From: Vibrio sp. 10N.286.49.B1
Lineage (GTDB): Bacteria; Pseudomonadota; Gammaproteobacteria; Enterobacterales; Vibrionaceae
NCBI RefSeq assembly: GCF_002873335.1
Contig: NZ_MCUW01000033.1
Coordinates: 1-61,597 of the forward strand
Direction of reading: 5' to 3'
Length of the DNA stretch: 61,597 bases
Below are positions 28,187 to 37,616 of this stretch, piece by piece (position 1 is the first letter of the stretch; each line of letters starts with the position of its first letter). A program made the position numbers and the translations under genes. The notes below the pieces were generated by a model. It did no database searches. It had not been told where the DNA came from and saw nothing but the letters and a program-made list of their open reading frames with translations.

Positions 28187-29068
28187 CTAAGATTGATTAC
28201 GGTATTGAGCTTCGGCTCGAGGTTTGACCCACAGTTCATTCACGACCAATGACAATAAAATAATCCCACCACCAATGAGTAATTTTGGAATATCGACATC
28301 GCGGTTCCAAATCACAATATTGACAATCAACCCGGCGGGTACCAACAAGTTATTCATCACCGCTAATGCGCCTGCATTCACAGAGCATGCCCCCTTATTC
28401 CAGATAAAGTAACCAAGTCCCGAGGCAATCGTGCCTAAGTAAATCAAAATACCCCATTGCGTCGCCGTTGTTGGCAGCTTATCAAGGCTACCAAAGAGCA
28501 TAAAAGCAATGCCTGCCACCACGGTGGCACCAAGATAAAAATACCCAAAAACGGAATGCTGCGGCAGTTCCGTTGGCTCATGCTCCATGACATATTTGTA
28601 GCTCACCTGCCCGATAGCAAAGCAAAGGTTCGCGCCCTGTACGACCAAAAAACCAAACAAAAAGTTTTCGTTCACGCCGGCAAACTTGATAAACGCCGCA
28701 CCACAAACGGCAATAACCGCTGTCACTAGGAACCACGGTGAAAAACGGCCTTTGAGGAGGTCATAAAATAGGGTGACGTAGATAGGAGTAAACACCGTAA
28801 ATAATAAGACCTCTGGGACGGAGAGCAGTAAAAATGACTGATAATAAAAGCAGTACATTAACCCCAGTTGAATTCCCCCGATCGCCATGAGCTTCACCAT
28901 GAGTCGCTTTGGAACTTGTTTAAACTTAGTGAACGGTAAAAAGACAACGGCGGCCAGTACAACACGCATCAGTACAGAAAACCAAGAATCAACCTGACCG
29001 GCGAGATAGACGCCGATCAAACTAAATGAAAATGCCCAAAGAAGGGTAACGGAATAAAGGTAACTCAT
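28187..29068 (-). CDS. EamA/DMT-family transporter
   Basis: A drug/metabolite-superfamily inner-membrane transporter. The 293-aa product has ten predicted membrane helices in two EamA repeats (residues about 1-135 and 145-280), the usual length. Families of this type export amino acids or other small metabolites. It resembles proteins annotated as carboxylate/amino acid/amine transporters. It is a single gene; its 3' end faces the hypothetical gene at 27663. The substrate is not known. Confidence 0.85.
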   Translation of the reverse strand: MSYLYSVTLLWAFSFSLIGVYLAGQVDSWFSVLMRVVLAAVVFLPFTKFKQVPKRLMVKLMAIGGIQLGLMYCFYYQSFLLLSVPEVLLFTVFTPIYVTLFYDLLKGRFSPWFLVTAVIAVCGAAFIKFAGVNENFLFGFLVVQGANLCFAIGQVSYKYVMEHEPTELPQHSVFGYFYLGATVVAGIAFMLFGSLDKLPTTATQWGILIYLGTIASGLGYFIWNKGACSVNAGALAVMNNLLVPAGLIVNIVIWNRDVDIPKLLIGGGIILLSLVVNELWVKPRAEAQYRNQS

Positions 29069-29175
29069 AGCAATAAATAAGGGATGGTTTGAATGGGATG
29101 ATGATTATATCACCATAAAACAACGTAAGTGGGCGGATAAGAAAGGCCTCCTATCGGAAGCCTTCGGTGGTGGAC

Positions 29176-29601
29176 TTAATCTTTTATGGGAACGACGAGT
29201 AGGTCGACTGGTGTGGTGTTGATTAACTGTCGTGTTGACGACAAAATTTTGCTCCAAAAATCCTGATGATGCCCACAGACGACTAGATCGACGCTGAACT
29301 CCCCGATGGTGTCTCTCAGTTCATTGCTGAGATCACCACTACCAACTAATGAATGTTTGATTGGGTAGTTAGCGTAATCGGCAAACGCTTTTAACTGGCT
29401 CATGGACGCTTCCATGGCTTGATGCTGAGTTTCAGCCATATTGAGATCAATCAAACCCGTATAAAGTTCAGCGTAATTCACATCAATATGAATAAAAGAT
29501 ACCTGAGCATCGAGTGGCTTGGCTAGGGATACGGCTTTATCTATGAGCAACTTGCTTTCTTCTGAGAGATCCAATGCGACCAAGATATGTTTATAACTCA
29601 T
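29176..29601 (-). CDS. uspA: Universal stress protein A
   Basis: Cytoplasmic stress protein induced by growth arrest in E. coli. The 141-aa product starts MSYKHILVALDLSEESKLL and contains GSGDLSNEL and LVVCGHHQDFWSKILSSTRQLINTTPVDLLVVP, near-identical to E. coli UspA. The ATG at 29599-29601 follows a strong AGGAGGAG; a GTG one codon earlier is less likely. It is divergent from ftnA, with 278 bp between, and uspB and yhiN lie close by as in E. coli. Confidence 0.96.
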   Translation of the reverse strand: MSYKHILVALDLSEESKLLIDKAVSLAKPLDAQVSFIHIDVNYAELYTGLIDLNMAETQHQAMEASMSQLKAFADYANYPIKHSLVGSGDLSNELRDTIGEFSVDLVVCGHHQDFWSKILSSTRQLINTTPVDLLVVPIKD

Positions 29602-29879
29602 CACGTACTCCTCCTGACGTAAGTTCTAATAAAAACATAGCATTTTATCGATTAAAAATGTGTAGGAATGATCCCAATTCATTGTCGTGACGTAATGAAC
29701 TCCCGAGTATTTTCTCAACATCAAGACAAGAAAATGTGAGCAAAATCGCTCAAGTTTTCTAAAATAAAAATAAGAACACAGAGTATCACTCAGTAGTAAG
29801 AGTCGATGGATGAAGCAATACTCCAAGAAATGTTATGTTATAGTGGCGTTAATTTAAGCTACCAAACTAGGAGTAGAGC

Positions 29880-30407
29880 ATGCTTTCAGAAGCAATGGTT
29901 GAACATCTAAATGAGCAAATAAACCTCGAATTTTTCTCATCCAACCTATACTTACAAATGAGTGCTTGGTGTGAAGACAAAGGATTTGACGGAGCGGCGG
30001 AATTTTTGCGTAAGCATGCTGTAGAAGAGATGGAGCATATGCAGCGTCTTTTTACTTACGTAAGTGAAACTGGAGCGCTACCAATTTTAGGTTCTATTGC
30101 TGCCCCTAAACATACCTTTACCAGTTTAGGTGATGTCTTCCGTGAGACGTATGAACATGAGCAAATGATTACAGAGCAAATCAACAAGCTCGCTCATGTT
30201 GCTTTCACAGCCCAAGATTACTCAACGTTTAATTTTCTTCAGTGGTATGTTGCTGAGCAACACGAAGAAGAGAAACTGTTTAAAGGGATTTTAGATAAGC
30301 TAGAACTGGTTGGTGAGAATGGGCAAGCTTTGTTCTTCATCGACAAAGATTTAGCAACGTTAGCAAAAGAAGGTTCTTCTTCCATTATGGGTGCTTCAGC
30401 TGAGTAA
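29880..30407 (+). CDS. ftnA: Non-haem ferritin FtnA
   Basis: Iron-storage protein forming a 24-subunit shell and oxidising Fe2+. The 175-aa product has the four-helix ferritin fold with ferroxidase ligands in [15 protein letters not shown] (Glu17), [12 protein letters not shown] (Glu50, His53) and [18 protein letters not shown] precedes the ATG. It lies between uspA and uspB, probably with its own promoter in the 278-bp divergent region. Confidence 0.95.
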   Translation: MLSEAMVEHLNEQINLEFFSSNLYLQMSAWCEDKGFDGAAEFLRKHAVEEMEHMQRLFTYVSETGALPILGSIAAPKHTFTSLGDVFRETYEHEQMITEQINKLAHVAFTAQDYSTFNFLQWYVAEQHEEEKLFKGILDKLELVGENGQALFFIDKDLATLAKEGSSSIMGASAE

Positions 30408-30479
30408 GCTCAGCGGGATATAAAGTCGATTGGTCGTCTTTTTCTCTTAGGCACTCGTGGGAGATGTAGGGAGGGAAAG

Positions 30480-30803
30480 ATGATCAGTGGCGACACTATT
30501 CTATTAGCATTAATGCTCATTACTTCGGTTAACATGGCGAGGTACTTGAGTGCACTACGCTCACTCATATTTGTTATGCGAGAGGCACACCCATTACTTT
30601 ACCAGCAAGTAGATGGACGTGGTTTTTTCACGACACATGGCAACATGACCAAGCAGGTCCGCTTGTATTCCTATCTCAAAACTAAGGAATACTACCATCA
30701 TCATGACGAAATATTTATTTCTAAATGCAATCGCGTGCGAGAGCTATTTGTCCTGTCGTGTGCGTTGGTTGGCGTGTCATTGTTCGCAGCAATTTTATTG
30801 TAG
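30480..30803 (+). CDS. uspB: Universal stress protein B
   Basis: Small inner-membrane protein needed in E. coli for ethanol resistance in stationary phase. The 107-aa product has one N-terminal and one C-terminal membrane helix, with a soluble middle containing [26 protein letters not shown], matching E. coli UspB (111 aa). A good ribosome site (AGGGAGG) lies 5 bases upstream. RpoS control is known in E. coli but not shown here. Confidence 0.94.
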   Translation: MISGDTILLALMLITSVNMARYLSALRSLIFVMREAHPLLYQQVDGRGFFTTHGNMTKQVRLYSYLKTKEYYHHHDEIFISKCNRVRELFVLSCALVGVSLFAAILL

Positions 30804-30961
30804 TGAACACGTCATGGTAGGCTTTAAAGTGAGCCAAGACGTGAACTAAGCGGAATCATATTTTGTGCAATGGCTTTTTGCACCGAGGTCTGTTTGGGCC
30901 GGGGAATCGTGAAAGATTGCAATACCAGAAAGACTCGCTACAATGGCGAGCAATAAGAGAT

Positions 30962-30991
30962 AAGGATGTGCTTTGGCACATCCTTTTTTGT
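30962..30991 (+). terminator. Terminator between uspB and yhiN
   Basis: AAGGATGTGC pairs with GCACATCCTT (30962-30971 with 30976-30985) around TTTG, followed by T4-5. Two smaller hairpins (GTGCAA/TTGCAC near 30866 and CTCGC/GCGAG near 30932) precede it. Confidence 0.9.
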
Positions 30992-31026
30992 TGATTCTAT
31001 TTTTTGTGTGTCGGTAGAGTGTAGAT

Positions 31027-32229
31027 ATGAGCAATAAATTTGATGTGGTTGTGATTGGCGCTGGCGCTGCTGGTTTGATGTGCGCAGCGGAAGCAGGAAA
31101 GCGTGGTCGTCGTGTACTTGTGCTGGATCATGCAAAAAAGCCAGGTCGGAAAATTCTCATCTCTGGTGGTGGTAAATGCAATTTTACCAACTACGATGTG
31201 ACACCGAGTAATTTCCTATGTCAAAACGAACACTTCGTTAAGTCGGCTTTATCGCAATATACCCATTGGGATTTTATCTCGTTGGTGAGTAAGTACGGTA
31301 TCGAATTTGAAGAGCGCGATCACGGCCAATTGTTTTGCCTGGATTCAGCCAAAGACATTGTAAAAATGCTACTCAGCGAATGCGATCAGCCGACCATCGA
31401 CTTTCAGTATCAAACAGAGATTCATTCGATAGCTCAAACTGAGGATGGCTTTTCCTTGCATGCGGATAGTGCGAATGCAGGAAATAAAGTGATCGAGTGT
31501 GACTCGTTGGTGATTGCAACCGGTGGTTTGTCGATGCCTAAACTTGGAGCAAGCCCGTTTGGTTACAAAGTGGCGGAGCAGTTTGGTTTAGAGGTGATCG
31601 CAACCACTGCCGGTTTGGTGCCATTTACGCTACACAAAGAAGACAAAGAAGATTTCGCAGAGCTGTCTGGTATTGCCATTCCTGCTGAAATTACAGCCCT
31701 CGATGGCACCGTTTTTAAAGAGGCCTTGTTGTTTACGCATCGCGGTTTATCAGGACCATCAGTATTACAAATATCTTCATTTTGGAAGCCGGGTCAACCG
31801 CTTACTGTCAACCTAGTTCCTGATGCTGATGTCAACGACTTACTGACATCGACACGTGAAAGTCATCCCAACCAAAGCCTAAAGAACACCCTAGCTCGAG
31901 TGCTACCCAAGCGATTAGTAGAGGTGTTGATTGAAAGAAAAGTGTTGGTGGATAAGCCATTAAAACAGCTGAACCCTAAAGATATGACGGCTATTACACG
32001 TCAGCTAGAACAATGGAAAATAGCCCCCAATGGCACGGAGGGGTACCGTACTGCTGAGGTCACATTAGGGGGGGTGAATACCGATCATCTATCGTCTAAA
32101 ACCATGGCATGCAAATCGGTTCCTGGGTTGTACTTTATCGGCGAGGTCATGGATGTTACCGGCTGGCTAGGTGGGTATAACTTCCAATGGTGCTGGTCAT
32201 CTGGGTTTGTGGCGGGCCAACACGTTTAA
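31027..32229 (+). CDS. yhiN: FAD-dependent oxidoreductase YhiN (HI0933 family)
   Basis: Flavoprotein of unknown substrate. The 400-aa product has the dinucleotide-binding motif VIGAGAAGLMCAAEAGKRG at the N terminus, then KPGRKILISGGGKCNFTN, TGGLSMPKLGASPFGY and C-terminal GLYFIGEVMDVTGWLGGYNFQWCW, matching E. coli YhiN closely. In E. coli it also sits beside uspA and uspB. It is preceded by a terminator, and ends in a bidirectional one shared with pdxY. Confidence 0.93.
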   Translation: MSNKFDVVVIGAGAAGLMCAAEAGKRGRRVLVLDHAKKPGRKILISGGGKCNFTNYDVTPSNFLCQNEHFVKSALSQYTHWDFISLVSKYGIEFEERDHGQLFCLDSAKDIVKMLLSECDQPTIDFQYQTEIHSIAQTEDGFSLHADSANAGNKVIECDSLVIATGGLSMPKLGASPFGYKVAEQFGLEVIATTAGLVPFTLHKEDKEDFAELSGIAIPAEITALDGTVFKEALLFTHRGLSGPSVLQISSFWKPGQPLTVNLVPDADVNDLLTSTRESHPNQSLKNTLARVLPKRLVEVLIERKVLVDKPLKQLNPKDMTAITRQLEQWKIAPNGTEGYRTAEVTLGGVNTDHLSSKTMACKSVPGLYFIGEVMDVTGWLGGYNFQWCWSSGFVAGQHV

Positions 32230-32260
32230 GTGTTTAGGAACAATAAGTAAAAGTCATACA

Positions 32261-32295
32261 AGAAATAAACTGCTCAGTCACAGCAGTTTATTTCT
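32261..32295. terminator. Bidirectional terminator between yhiN and pdxY
   Basis: AGAAATAAACTGCT pairs perfectly over 14 bp with 32282-32295 around a 7-base loop. A/T-rich flanks of the stem provide U-rich ends in both directions. Confidence 0.75.
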
Positions 32296-32304
32296 GCGTT
32301 CCCA

Positions 32305-33159
32305 TTAAATCTTCTGTATTGGAAAGCACTCTTCCGGCGAGACTAACTCTTGCTGTGCTGCTATCGTTTGCAGCTCCCATTCAGTGCGTTTTTGTGTTTC
32401 TTTCAACACGGCATAACTGGCATTGTTCGCATGTTCAAATGCTTGTTCTGGTGTCCAACCTTTTAATAAACCACCAGTAAACAATGCGGAAATAAGATCG
32501 CCAACACCAACGGGTTGTTTGTCAAAATCAAGGTGAGGACGCTGGGCGATGAAACAACCTTGCTCTGTTGCGAGCATCATAGTGAATTGCTCATTAGACA
32601 CACTGTGTAAATGTTTCACGAGCACTATCTTAGGTCCGAGTGTCAATGCCTGGCGACAAGCGCTTGCTGCATCATCGAGATTGTTAATTTCCATGTTGGT
32701 AAACTGGCTTAGTTCAAATTGGTTCGGCACAATGACATCAGCCATTGGCATCACACGCTTAACGAGGTGCTCGGTTGTCCCTGCAGGTACAATGCATCCC
32801 TTTTCAGGAGAACCCATCACAGGGTCGCAGATATACAATGCGTTTGGGTTTTGCGCTTTGACTTTGTTGACCGCTTCTATCACCGCAAGGCACTGTTCTG
32901 AGCTTCCTTGATAACCCGATAAAACAGCCTCGCAATTCACCAGCTGCCCAATATTATCAATACCGTTCATCAGTGCTGAGATGTCTTCAGCGGAAAAGGC
33001 TTGTCCAGTCCAACCTTGTTGATACTGTGTATGGTTAGAAAATTGGACAGTATGAATAGGCCAGACCTCAAAACCCATACGCTGTAATGGAAAAACGGCT
33101 GAGCTATTTCCAGCATGACCATATACAACATGAGATTGAATAGAAATAACGCCCTTCAT
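32305..33159 (-). CDS. pdxY: Pyridoxal kinase PdxY
   Basis: Phosphorylates pyridoxal in the vitamin B6 salvage pathway. The 284-aa product begins [27 protein letters not shown] and contains [16 protein letters not shown] and the ribokinase-family catalytic motif [12 protein letters not shown], with the same length and layout as E. coli PdxY. It is convergent with yhiN and divergent from the YbdG gene. Confidence 0.95.
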   Translation of the reverse strand: MKGVISIQSHVVYGHAGNSSAVFPLQRMGFEVWPIHTVQFSNHTQYQQGWTGQAFSAEDISALMNGIDNIGQLVNCEAVLSGYQGSSEQCLAVIEAVNKVKAQNPNALYICDPVMGSPEKGCIVPAGTTEHLVKRVMPMADVIVPNQFELSQFTNMEINNLDDAASACRQALTLGPKIVLVKHLHSVSNEQFTMMLATEQGCFIAQRPHLDFDKQPVGVGDLISALFTGGLLKGWTPEQAFEHANNASYAVLKETQKRTEWELQTIAAQQELVSPEECFPIQKI

Positions 33160-33399
33160 TGTGACTCCTGATCGTCAAATTATACATTATCTCTTTAATA
33201 TGGGCCTGAAACCGCATTCAAACAAGCTTTTACCTTACGAATATTACCGCTATCAATCGTCTGCTTGAGAAAATATTGGAACAACAACAGCGTATTGAGG
33301 CAAGTTCGTCTAGTCTTAGTAGGTATAACGTTCACTCATAGCGACTTAGATTAAGTCATTCATCTCGTTAAAGTTTGCCCACCCGTTGAGGATGATTAT

Positions 33400-34677
33400 T
33401 TGTTAGGACACCCTTTTCGTGATTTTGTTGTCAATAAGCTGAGCGGTGTTCTGCCAGATAACGATGTTTATGGTGTGTCCACAACAGTGATACTTGTTGC
33501 GTTCAGTATTGTTGTGGCTGTGCTTAGTTATGTATTCGTGCATCACTTGATTATTCGATTGTGTAATAACGTGCTTGAGAGAGTGAACAAACCATTTGCA
33601 ACCAGCCTTTATAAAAATGATGTCCTGGGAAAAATATCATTACTCACGCCAGTGCTCGTCTTGAATCTGTTTGTCCCTATCGCGATTGGTCATTTTGAAG
33701 TATTGACGGCTATTGTTGACCGGTTTCTAGCCATTACCATCCTTGTGCTTATTATTTGGATGATTTTCTCATTCCTTGATGCTCTTAACGACCTCGCGAC
33801 TCAAAATGGCATCGCGCGTCGAATGCCCGTCAAAAGTTTTGTTCAACTCATAAAGCTGTTTACGTTTTTCATTGGCCTAATTGTTTCTATTTCCGTTCTT
33901 GCGAACGAAGCGCCCGTTCTATTGTTTTCCGGACTTGGTGTCGCGACTGGTTTTGTGATGTTGGTATTCAAAGATACTATTTTGGGATTTGTGGCGGGTA
34001 TCCAACTGTCTGCAAACCGGATGGTAAGCCTTAATGATTGGATCCAGATGGATTCATTTGGCGCAAATGGTACCGTTGAAGAAATCTCACTGACGACGAT
34101 CAAAGTGCGGAATTTCGACAACACCGTCAGTATGTTGCCTGCTTACGCGCTGGTTCAAAATGCGTTCATCAATTGGCAAGGAATGTCGGAGTCGGGCGGG
34201 CGGCGTATTACCCGTTCCGTTAACTTGGACGTTACGTCAATCCGATTTATGTCTCATGAAGAAGTAAAAGACTTAACTAAGATATGTTTATTGCGTCAGC
34301 ATATTTATGAAAAATCGAAAGAATTAGAGAGTTATAACGAAAACCTTAAACAAGACGATATCATTGGGAATTCTCGCCAATTTACGAATGTTGGATTGTT
34401 TCGAGCGTATTTGAATGCGTACTTGCGCGCTAATAAAGACATCCATCAATACATGTTACTCATGGTTCGACAGTTGCAACCGACACCGGAAGGCCTTCCT
34501 CTTGAGATCTATGGCTTTACGAATATTGTTGATTGGGCGCAGTATGAGGATATCCAATCTGATCTGTTTGACCATATATATTCGATAATGCCGTTGTTTG
34601 GCTTGCGCCCTTTTCAACGATTGGCCGGCAATGACATTCATTATGAAAAGAGCGGGGTCAGTAAAGAACTGAAGTGA
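33400..34677 (+). CDS. ybdG: MscS-family mechanosensitive channel, YbdG type
   Basis: Inner-membrane channel opening on hypo-osmotic shock. The 425-aa product has about five membrane helices, then the MscS pore/beta domain (LLFSGLGVATGFVMLVFKDTILGFVAGIQLSANRMVSLNDWI), where NDWI is the usual entry to the beta domain, and a long C-terminal cytoplasmic part. Length and sequence agree with E. coli YbdG (415 aa). The start is TTG at 33400 with GAGGAT seven bases upstream. It is a single gene. Confidence 0.86.
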   Translation: MLGHPFRDFVVNKLSGVLPDNDVYGVSTTVILVAFSIVVAVLSYVFVHHLIIRLCNNVLERVNKPFATSLYKNDVLGKISLLTPVLVLNLFVPIAIGHFEVLTAIVDRFLAITILVLIIWMIFSFLDALNDLATQNGIARRMPVKSFVQLIKLFTFFIGLIVSISVLANEAPVLLFSGLGVATGFVMLVFKDTILGFVAGIQLSANRMVSLNDWIQMDSFGANGTVEEISLTTIKVRNFDNTVSMLPAYALVQNAFINWQGMSESGGRRITRSVNLDVTSIRFMSHEEVKDLTKICLLRQHIYEKSKELESYNENLKQDDIIGNSRQFTNVGLFRAYLNAYLRANKDIHQYMLLMVRQLQPTPEGLPLEIYGFTNIVDWAQYEDIQSDLFDHIYSIMPLFGLRPFQRLAGNDIHYEKSGVSKELK

Positions 34678-34698
34678 TAACGTGGACGTGAGTTATTC

Positions 34699-35298
34699 CT
34701 AAATAGCAGGATAAAAATCAACAATCTCCCCTTGAGCAACTAGGTAGCAGTCCATACCAGCCTTGTTAGCCGCTTGACGGCCGATCAAGGTATCTTCAAA
34801 TACCACACAATCTGAGGCTGCAAGGGAGAGTTGCTGGGCGACTTTTTCAAAGGTATCAGGATTGGGTTTATGGTTGTCGACGTCATCAGAGGTCACCAAA
34901 GCCTGCACCATACTGAGAATATCGGTGGTATCAAGTATCTCTTTTGCGTGCTTGTACTGCGCACCAGTACCAATGCCGATTGGTTTATTTTTGTAATTTT
35001 CTTTCAGGATCTTGTAGATCGTTGGAATAATGTCGCCTTTATGCTCAATCCTTTCAAAAACCTCAACTTTATGTTTGGTAATCGCTTGGGCGTCTAAATC
35101 TAGCGTGTAGCGTTTGAGGATTTCCAGTGTCACTTTTCTTGAAGGCATCCCCCCTAATTGGTCAAGCCACTCTTTATCATAGGGAATATCAAATGCCTGA
35201 CAGGTTGCTTCCCAAGCCTCTGCGTGGGCCACCATTGAATTGACCAGTGTGCCGTCGAGATCAAAAATGATGCCTTGGTATTTATCTAGATTAAGCAT
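34699..35298 (-). CDS. HAD-superfamily phosphatase, beta-phosphoglucomutase-like (YqaB-like)
   Basis: The 199-aa product has the HAD motifs in order: IIFDLDGTLVNSM (nucleophile and acid/base Asp), GIGTGAQ (motif II), and KPNPDTF with CVVFEDTLIGRQAA (motifs III and IV). The helical cap between motifs I and II places it with beta-phosphoglucomutase and E. coli YqaB, a fructose-1-phosphatase. The ATG at 35298 has AAGG seven bases upstream; a GTG three codons earlier is directly against that site. The physiological substrate is not defined. Confidence 0.82.
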   Translation of the reverse strand: MLNLDKYQGIIFDLDGTLVNSMVAHAEAWEATCQAFDIPYDKEWLDQLGGMPSRKVTLEILKRYTLDLDAQAITKHKVEVFERIEHKGDIIPTIYKILKENYKNKPIGIGTGAQYKHAKEILDTTDILSMVQALVTSDDVDNHKPNPDTFEKVAQQLSLAASDCVVFEDTLIGRQAANKAGMDCYLVAQGEIVDFYPAI

Positions 35299-35450
35299 GA
35301 AAAGCACCTTTAATCATGTCACTACAGGTTGTTCATTGAGTGCATCCAATCTTTGGACTGATAGCAATACGACGAACTAGAAGAAGTGAACTATTGTCCC
35401 ATTCTATTTAGAGAGATCAATGCTAGTGGCTTGGAAAAAACGATGGCGTC

Positions 35451-35485
35451 AATAAAAGCCGAGCAATTTTCTCGGCTTTTATTAA
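35451..35485 (-). terminator. Terminator of the Nramp-like gene
   Basis: AATAAAAGCCGAG pairs perfectly over 13 bp with 35471-35483 around CAATTTT, with U-rich ends either way. It is about 20 bases downstream of the Nramp-like stop codon on the minus strand. Confidence 0.85.
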
Positions 35486-35504
35486 TACATTTGTTTTTAA
35501 GGCA

Positions 35505-36776
35505 TTACATCAACCATTTCCACCAGATGAAAATAGCTAGGAAGCCAAATAGGTAAGTGAGGCCGACCCACGAAAGCACTTTGAGCTTAGTCCCCAATTG
35601 TAGGGCGGCTGGAAGCTGAGTTCGTGACACCAATATGTAGTTCAAAAGCGCGAATACTGGCGTCGTAACAAATGCGAGGATCATAGCAAAGTTAAGCATA
35701 GGCATCAGTGCGGAAGCAAAAAACGCAATAATCGAAATGGCCGCCACTGCGACAATAACCACCCACGCCTGAAAGTGTTTGGGGTTGTCCGCTGTTTTCT
35801 TTTGCAGCAAGCGCTGCGATTCTGCGATGGCACGAGAATAGCCATCGATGACGGTAATGGTGCTACCAAAGATACAGAAAAAGGCAATCACAGCAATGAG
35901 GTAGCGAGACCATTCACCAATGGTTGACGCATACATGCTGACGAGCTGATGAGAAAAGCCAACACCCGATGCCGACAGTTCAGTGCCAGACCCGTGAATC
36001 ACGAGCGCCCCAAGTGCCAAGAAAACAATGGCCAGTAAGGCGGTGCCAATATAGCCAACATTAAAATCAAACAATGCCGACTCTGGCGTTACGGTTTGTT
36101 TCTTACATTGGGTTTTTAGCCACATCGACGTTAGGCTTGAGATCTCAATAGGGGCTGGCATCCAGCCCATGGTCACGACAATGAAACCAATAGAAGCAAT
36201 GGTCCATGGCGACGGGGCTTGGTAGTCGGCTGGCGCGGCACTGCCATTTGAGATAGCGATGCAAACCGCGGTGACCGTTGCAACCGTTAACACGGCCATG
36301 ATGACCTTTGACAGGGTATCGAGGGCGCGATAATGACCCGCAAACAAGATAGCAAGGCACGTAGCTAAAACAATGCCGCATAAGGCGACGAGCGGTAATT
36401 CAAAGGGTAAAAAATACCCAAGTAAGCTAGCACTAAATAGCAGTAATGCTGCGGTGTTAATAATACCTGAAATGACGCTAAGTATCGTAAAGACCCACAA
36501 ATAACCACGACCTAGATTAGCGTAACCCTGAATAAGGCTATCGCCTGTTCCCATGGTGTACTGGATGCCGGCTCGAAAAAATGGATATTTAAGAAGGTTG
36601 ACCAGCAAAATCAGAGCAGCTAACTGCCAGCCATAAATGGCGCCAGCTTTGGTTGAGGCAACAAGATGTGATCCTCCTACGGCGGCAGCGGCCATCATAA
36701 TACCAGGGCCAAGGGAGCGAATTAATTGACTCAATCCGGCACGTGTAGTGACAGGTGACGAGATGGAACTCTCCAT
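35505..36776 (-). CDS. Nramp-superfamily transporter lacking canonical metal-site motifs
   Basis: A multi-spanning inner-membrane protein of 423 aa with about eleven helices. The N-terminal stretch SLGPGIMMAAAAVGGSHLVASTKAGA aligns with Nramp TM1, but where Mn2+/Fe2+ transporters carry DPGN it has GGSH. In the TM6 region it reads MGWMPAPIEIS where canonical Nramps have MPH. Both changes remove direct metal ligands, so the cargo is probably not a simple divalent metal transported in the usual way, although the fold is likely the same. The ATG at 36776 has AGGAA nine bases upstream. It is a single gene followed by a terminator. Confidence 0.8.
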   Translation of the reverse strand: MESSISSPVTTRAGLSQLIRSLGPGIMMAAAAVGGSHLVASTKAGAIYGWQLAALILLVNLLKYPFFRAGIQYTMGTGDSLIQGYANLGRGYLWVFTILSVISGIINTAALLLFSASLLGYFLPFELPLVALCGIVLATCLAILFAGHYRALDTLSKVIMAVLTVATVTAVCIAISNGSAAPADYQAPSPWTIASIGFIVVTMGWMPAPIEISSLTSMWLKTQCKKQTVTPESALFDFNVGYIGTALLAIVFLALGALVIHGSGTELSASGVGFSHQLVSMYASTIGEWSRYLIAVIAFFCIFGSTITVIDGYSRAIAESQRLLQKKTADNPKHFQAWVVIVAVAAISIIAFFASALMPMLNFAMILAFVTTPVFALLNYILVSRTQLPAALQLGTKLKVLSWVGLTYLFGFLAIFIWWKWLM

Positions 36777-37088
36777 ATTTAAAATTCCTTTGTAATTATT
36801 ATCCATGAGGGTTTAGTTATTCGCGTTCAAAAATATGTACACTTCGCGAAAAATTTATTTTGCTATCGCTCTTTTTCTACAGGACTGACAGCAATATGCA
36901 ATCAATCGAGTTGATTTAAAAATGAGCGATTGGAGTTAAGAACTGATTTATTAGTGATGTCTGGTTATTTGTATTGATTTTCAATAATACAGTCACATAA
37001 AAAGAAGGGGTTTTTTGTTAAAACAGTGAATAAAATTTGTCGTTGGAATGGACGCGTTGTGAGTGAATAACAGGCAATTATATTGGGT
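36777..37088. other. Intergenic region upstream of the Nramp-like gene
   Basis: About 310 bp of AT-rich sequence between two minus-strand genes. It must hold the Nramp-like promoter. TTCGCG occurs twice (36819 and 36843 region). I recognise no defined site. Confidence 0.5.
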
Positions 37089-37487
37089 CTAAATCTGTGT
37101 TATCACCAATTCGGTATAGCCCGTGGTCTGGTCATGTTCTCGACTAAAATGAAGGCGAGGATATCGATGGAGGATAAGCTCTGCAGTGGTATCAACAAGA
37201 CTGCCTTCGAGCAAGTGGCCACCGATCACTTTTCCTTGGGCATCGGCCACCGCAATATGAATATGTTGATGACGCGGAGTAAGTGTGGCCATCAGGGAAA
37301 CGATCTCAAAGGGTGCTTGCGTCATGATGGACTGGGTGGCACCGGCAAGGCGAATATGAATGGACTGAAGACATCCCACACATGACGCAATACTTCCCGC
37401 TTCAATATTATGCTCGGTGACCAGCGATTGGATGGCCTGCTTTAGGTCTTGGCCTTTTGTTAAGCGAATCGCAATCGTGTCATTCAT
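37089..37487 (-). CDS. PPC/DUF296-domain protein
   Basis: The 132-aa product consists of one PPC (DUF296) domain: RLTKGQDLKQAIQSLVTEHNIEAGSIASCVGCL at the start and RHQHIHIAVADAQGKVIGGHLLEGSLV, which is the glycine/histidine core of these trimeric proteins. Bacterial members are often annotated as DNA-binding because plant AT-hook proteins carry the same domain, but their role is unclear. The His-containing HQHIHIA strand could bind a metal. It is a single gene. Confidence 0.8.
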   Translation of the reverse strand: MNDTIAIRLTKGQDLKQAIQSLVTEHNIEAGSIASCVGCLQSIHIRLAGATQSIMTQAPFEIVSLMATLTPRHQHIHIAVADAQGKVIGGHLLEGSLVDTTAELILHRYPRLHFSREHDQTTGYTELVITQI

Positions 37488-37616
37488 GTGGATGTTTTAA
37501 CCTTATGTGCTCTTCAATAAAAACAGCATTCTATTCGTATCATTTCGCAATGAGGTGTCATTGCCTCAATGACCACCTTAAACTCGGCCTTATTGAGGCA
37601 AATAAAATGCTAAAAC

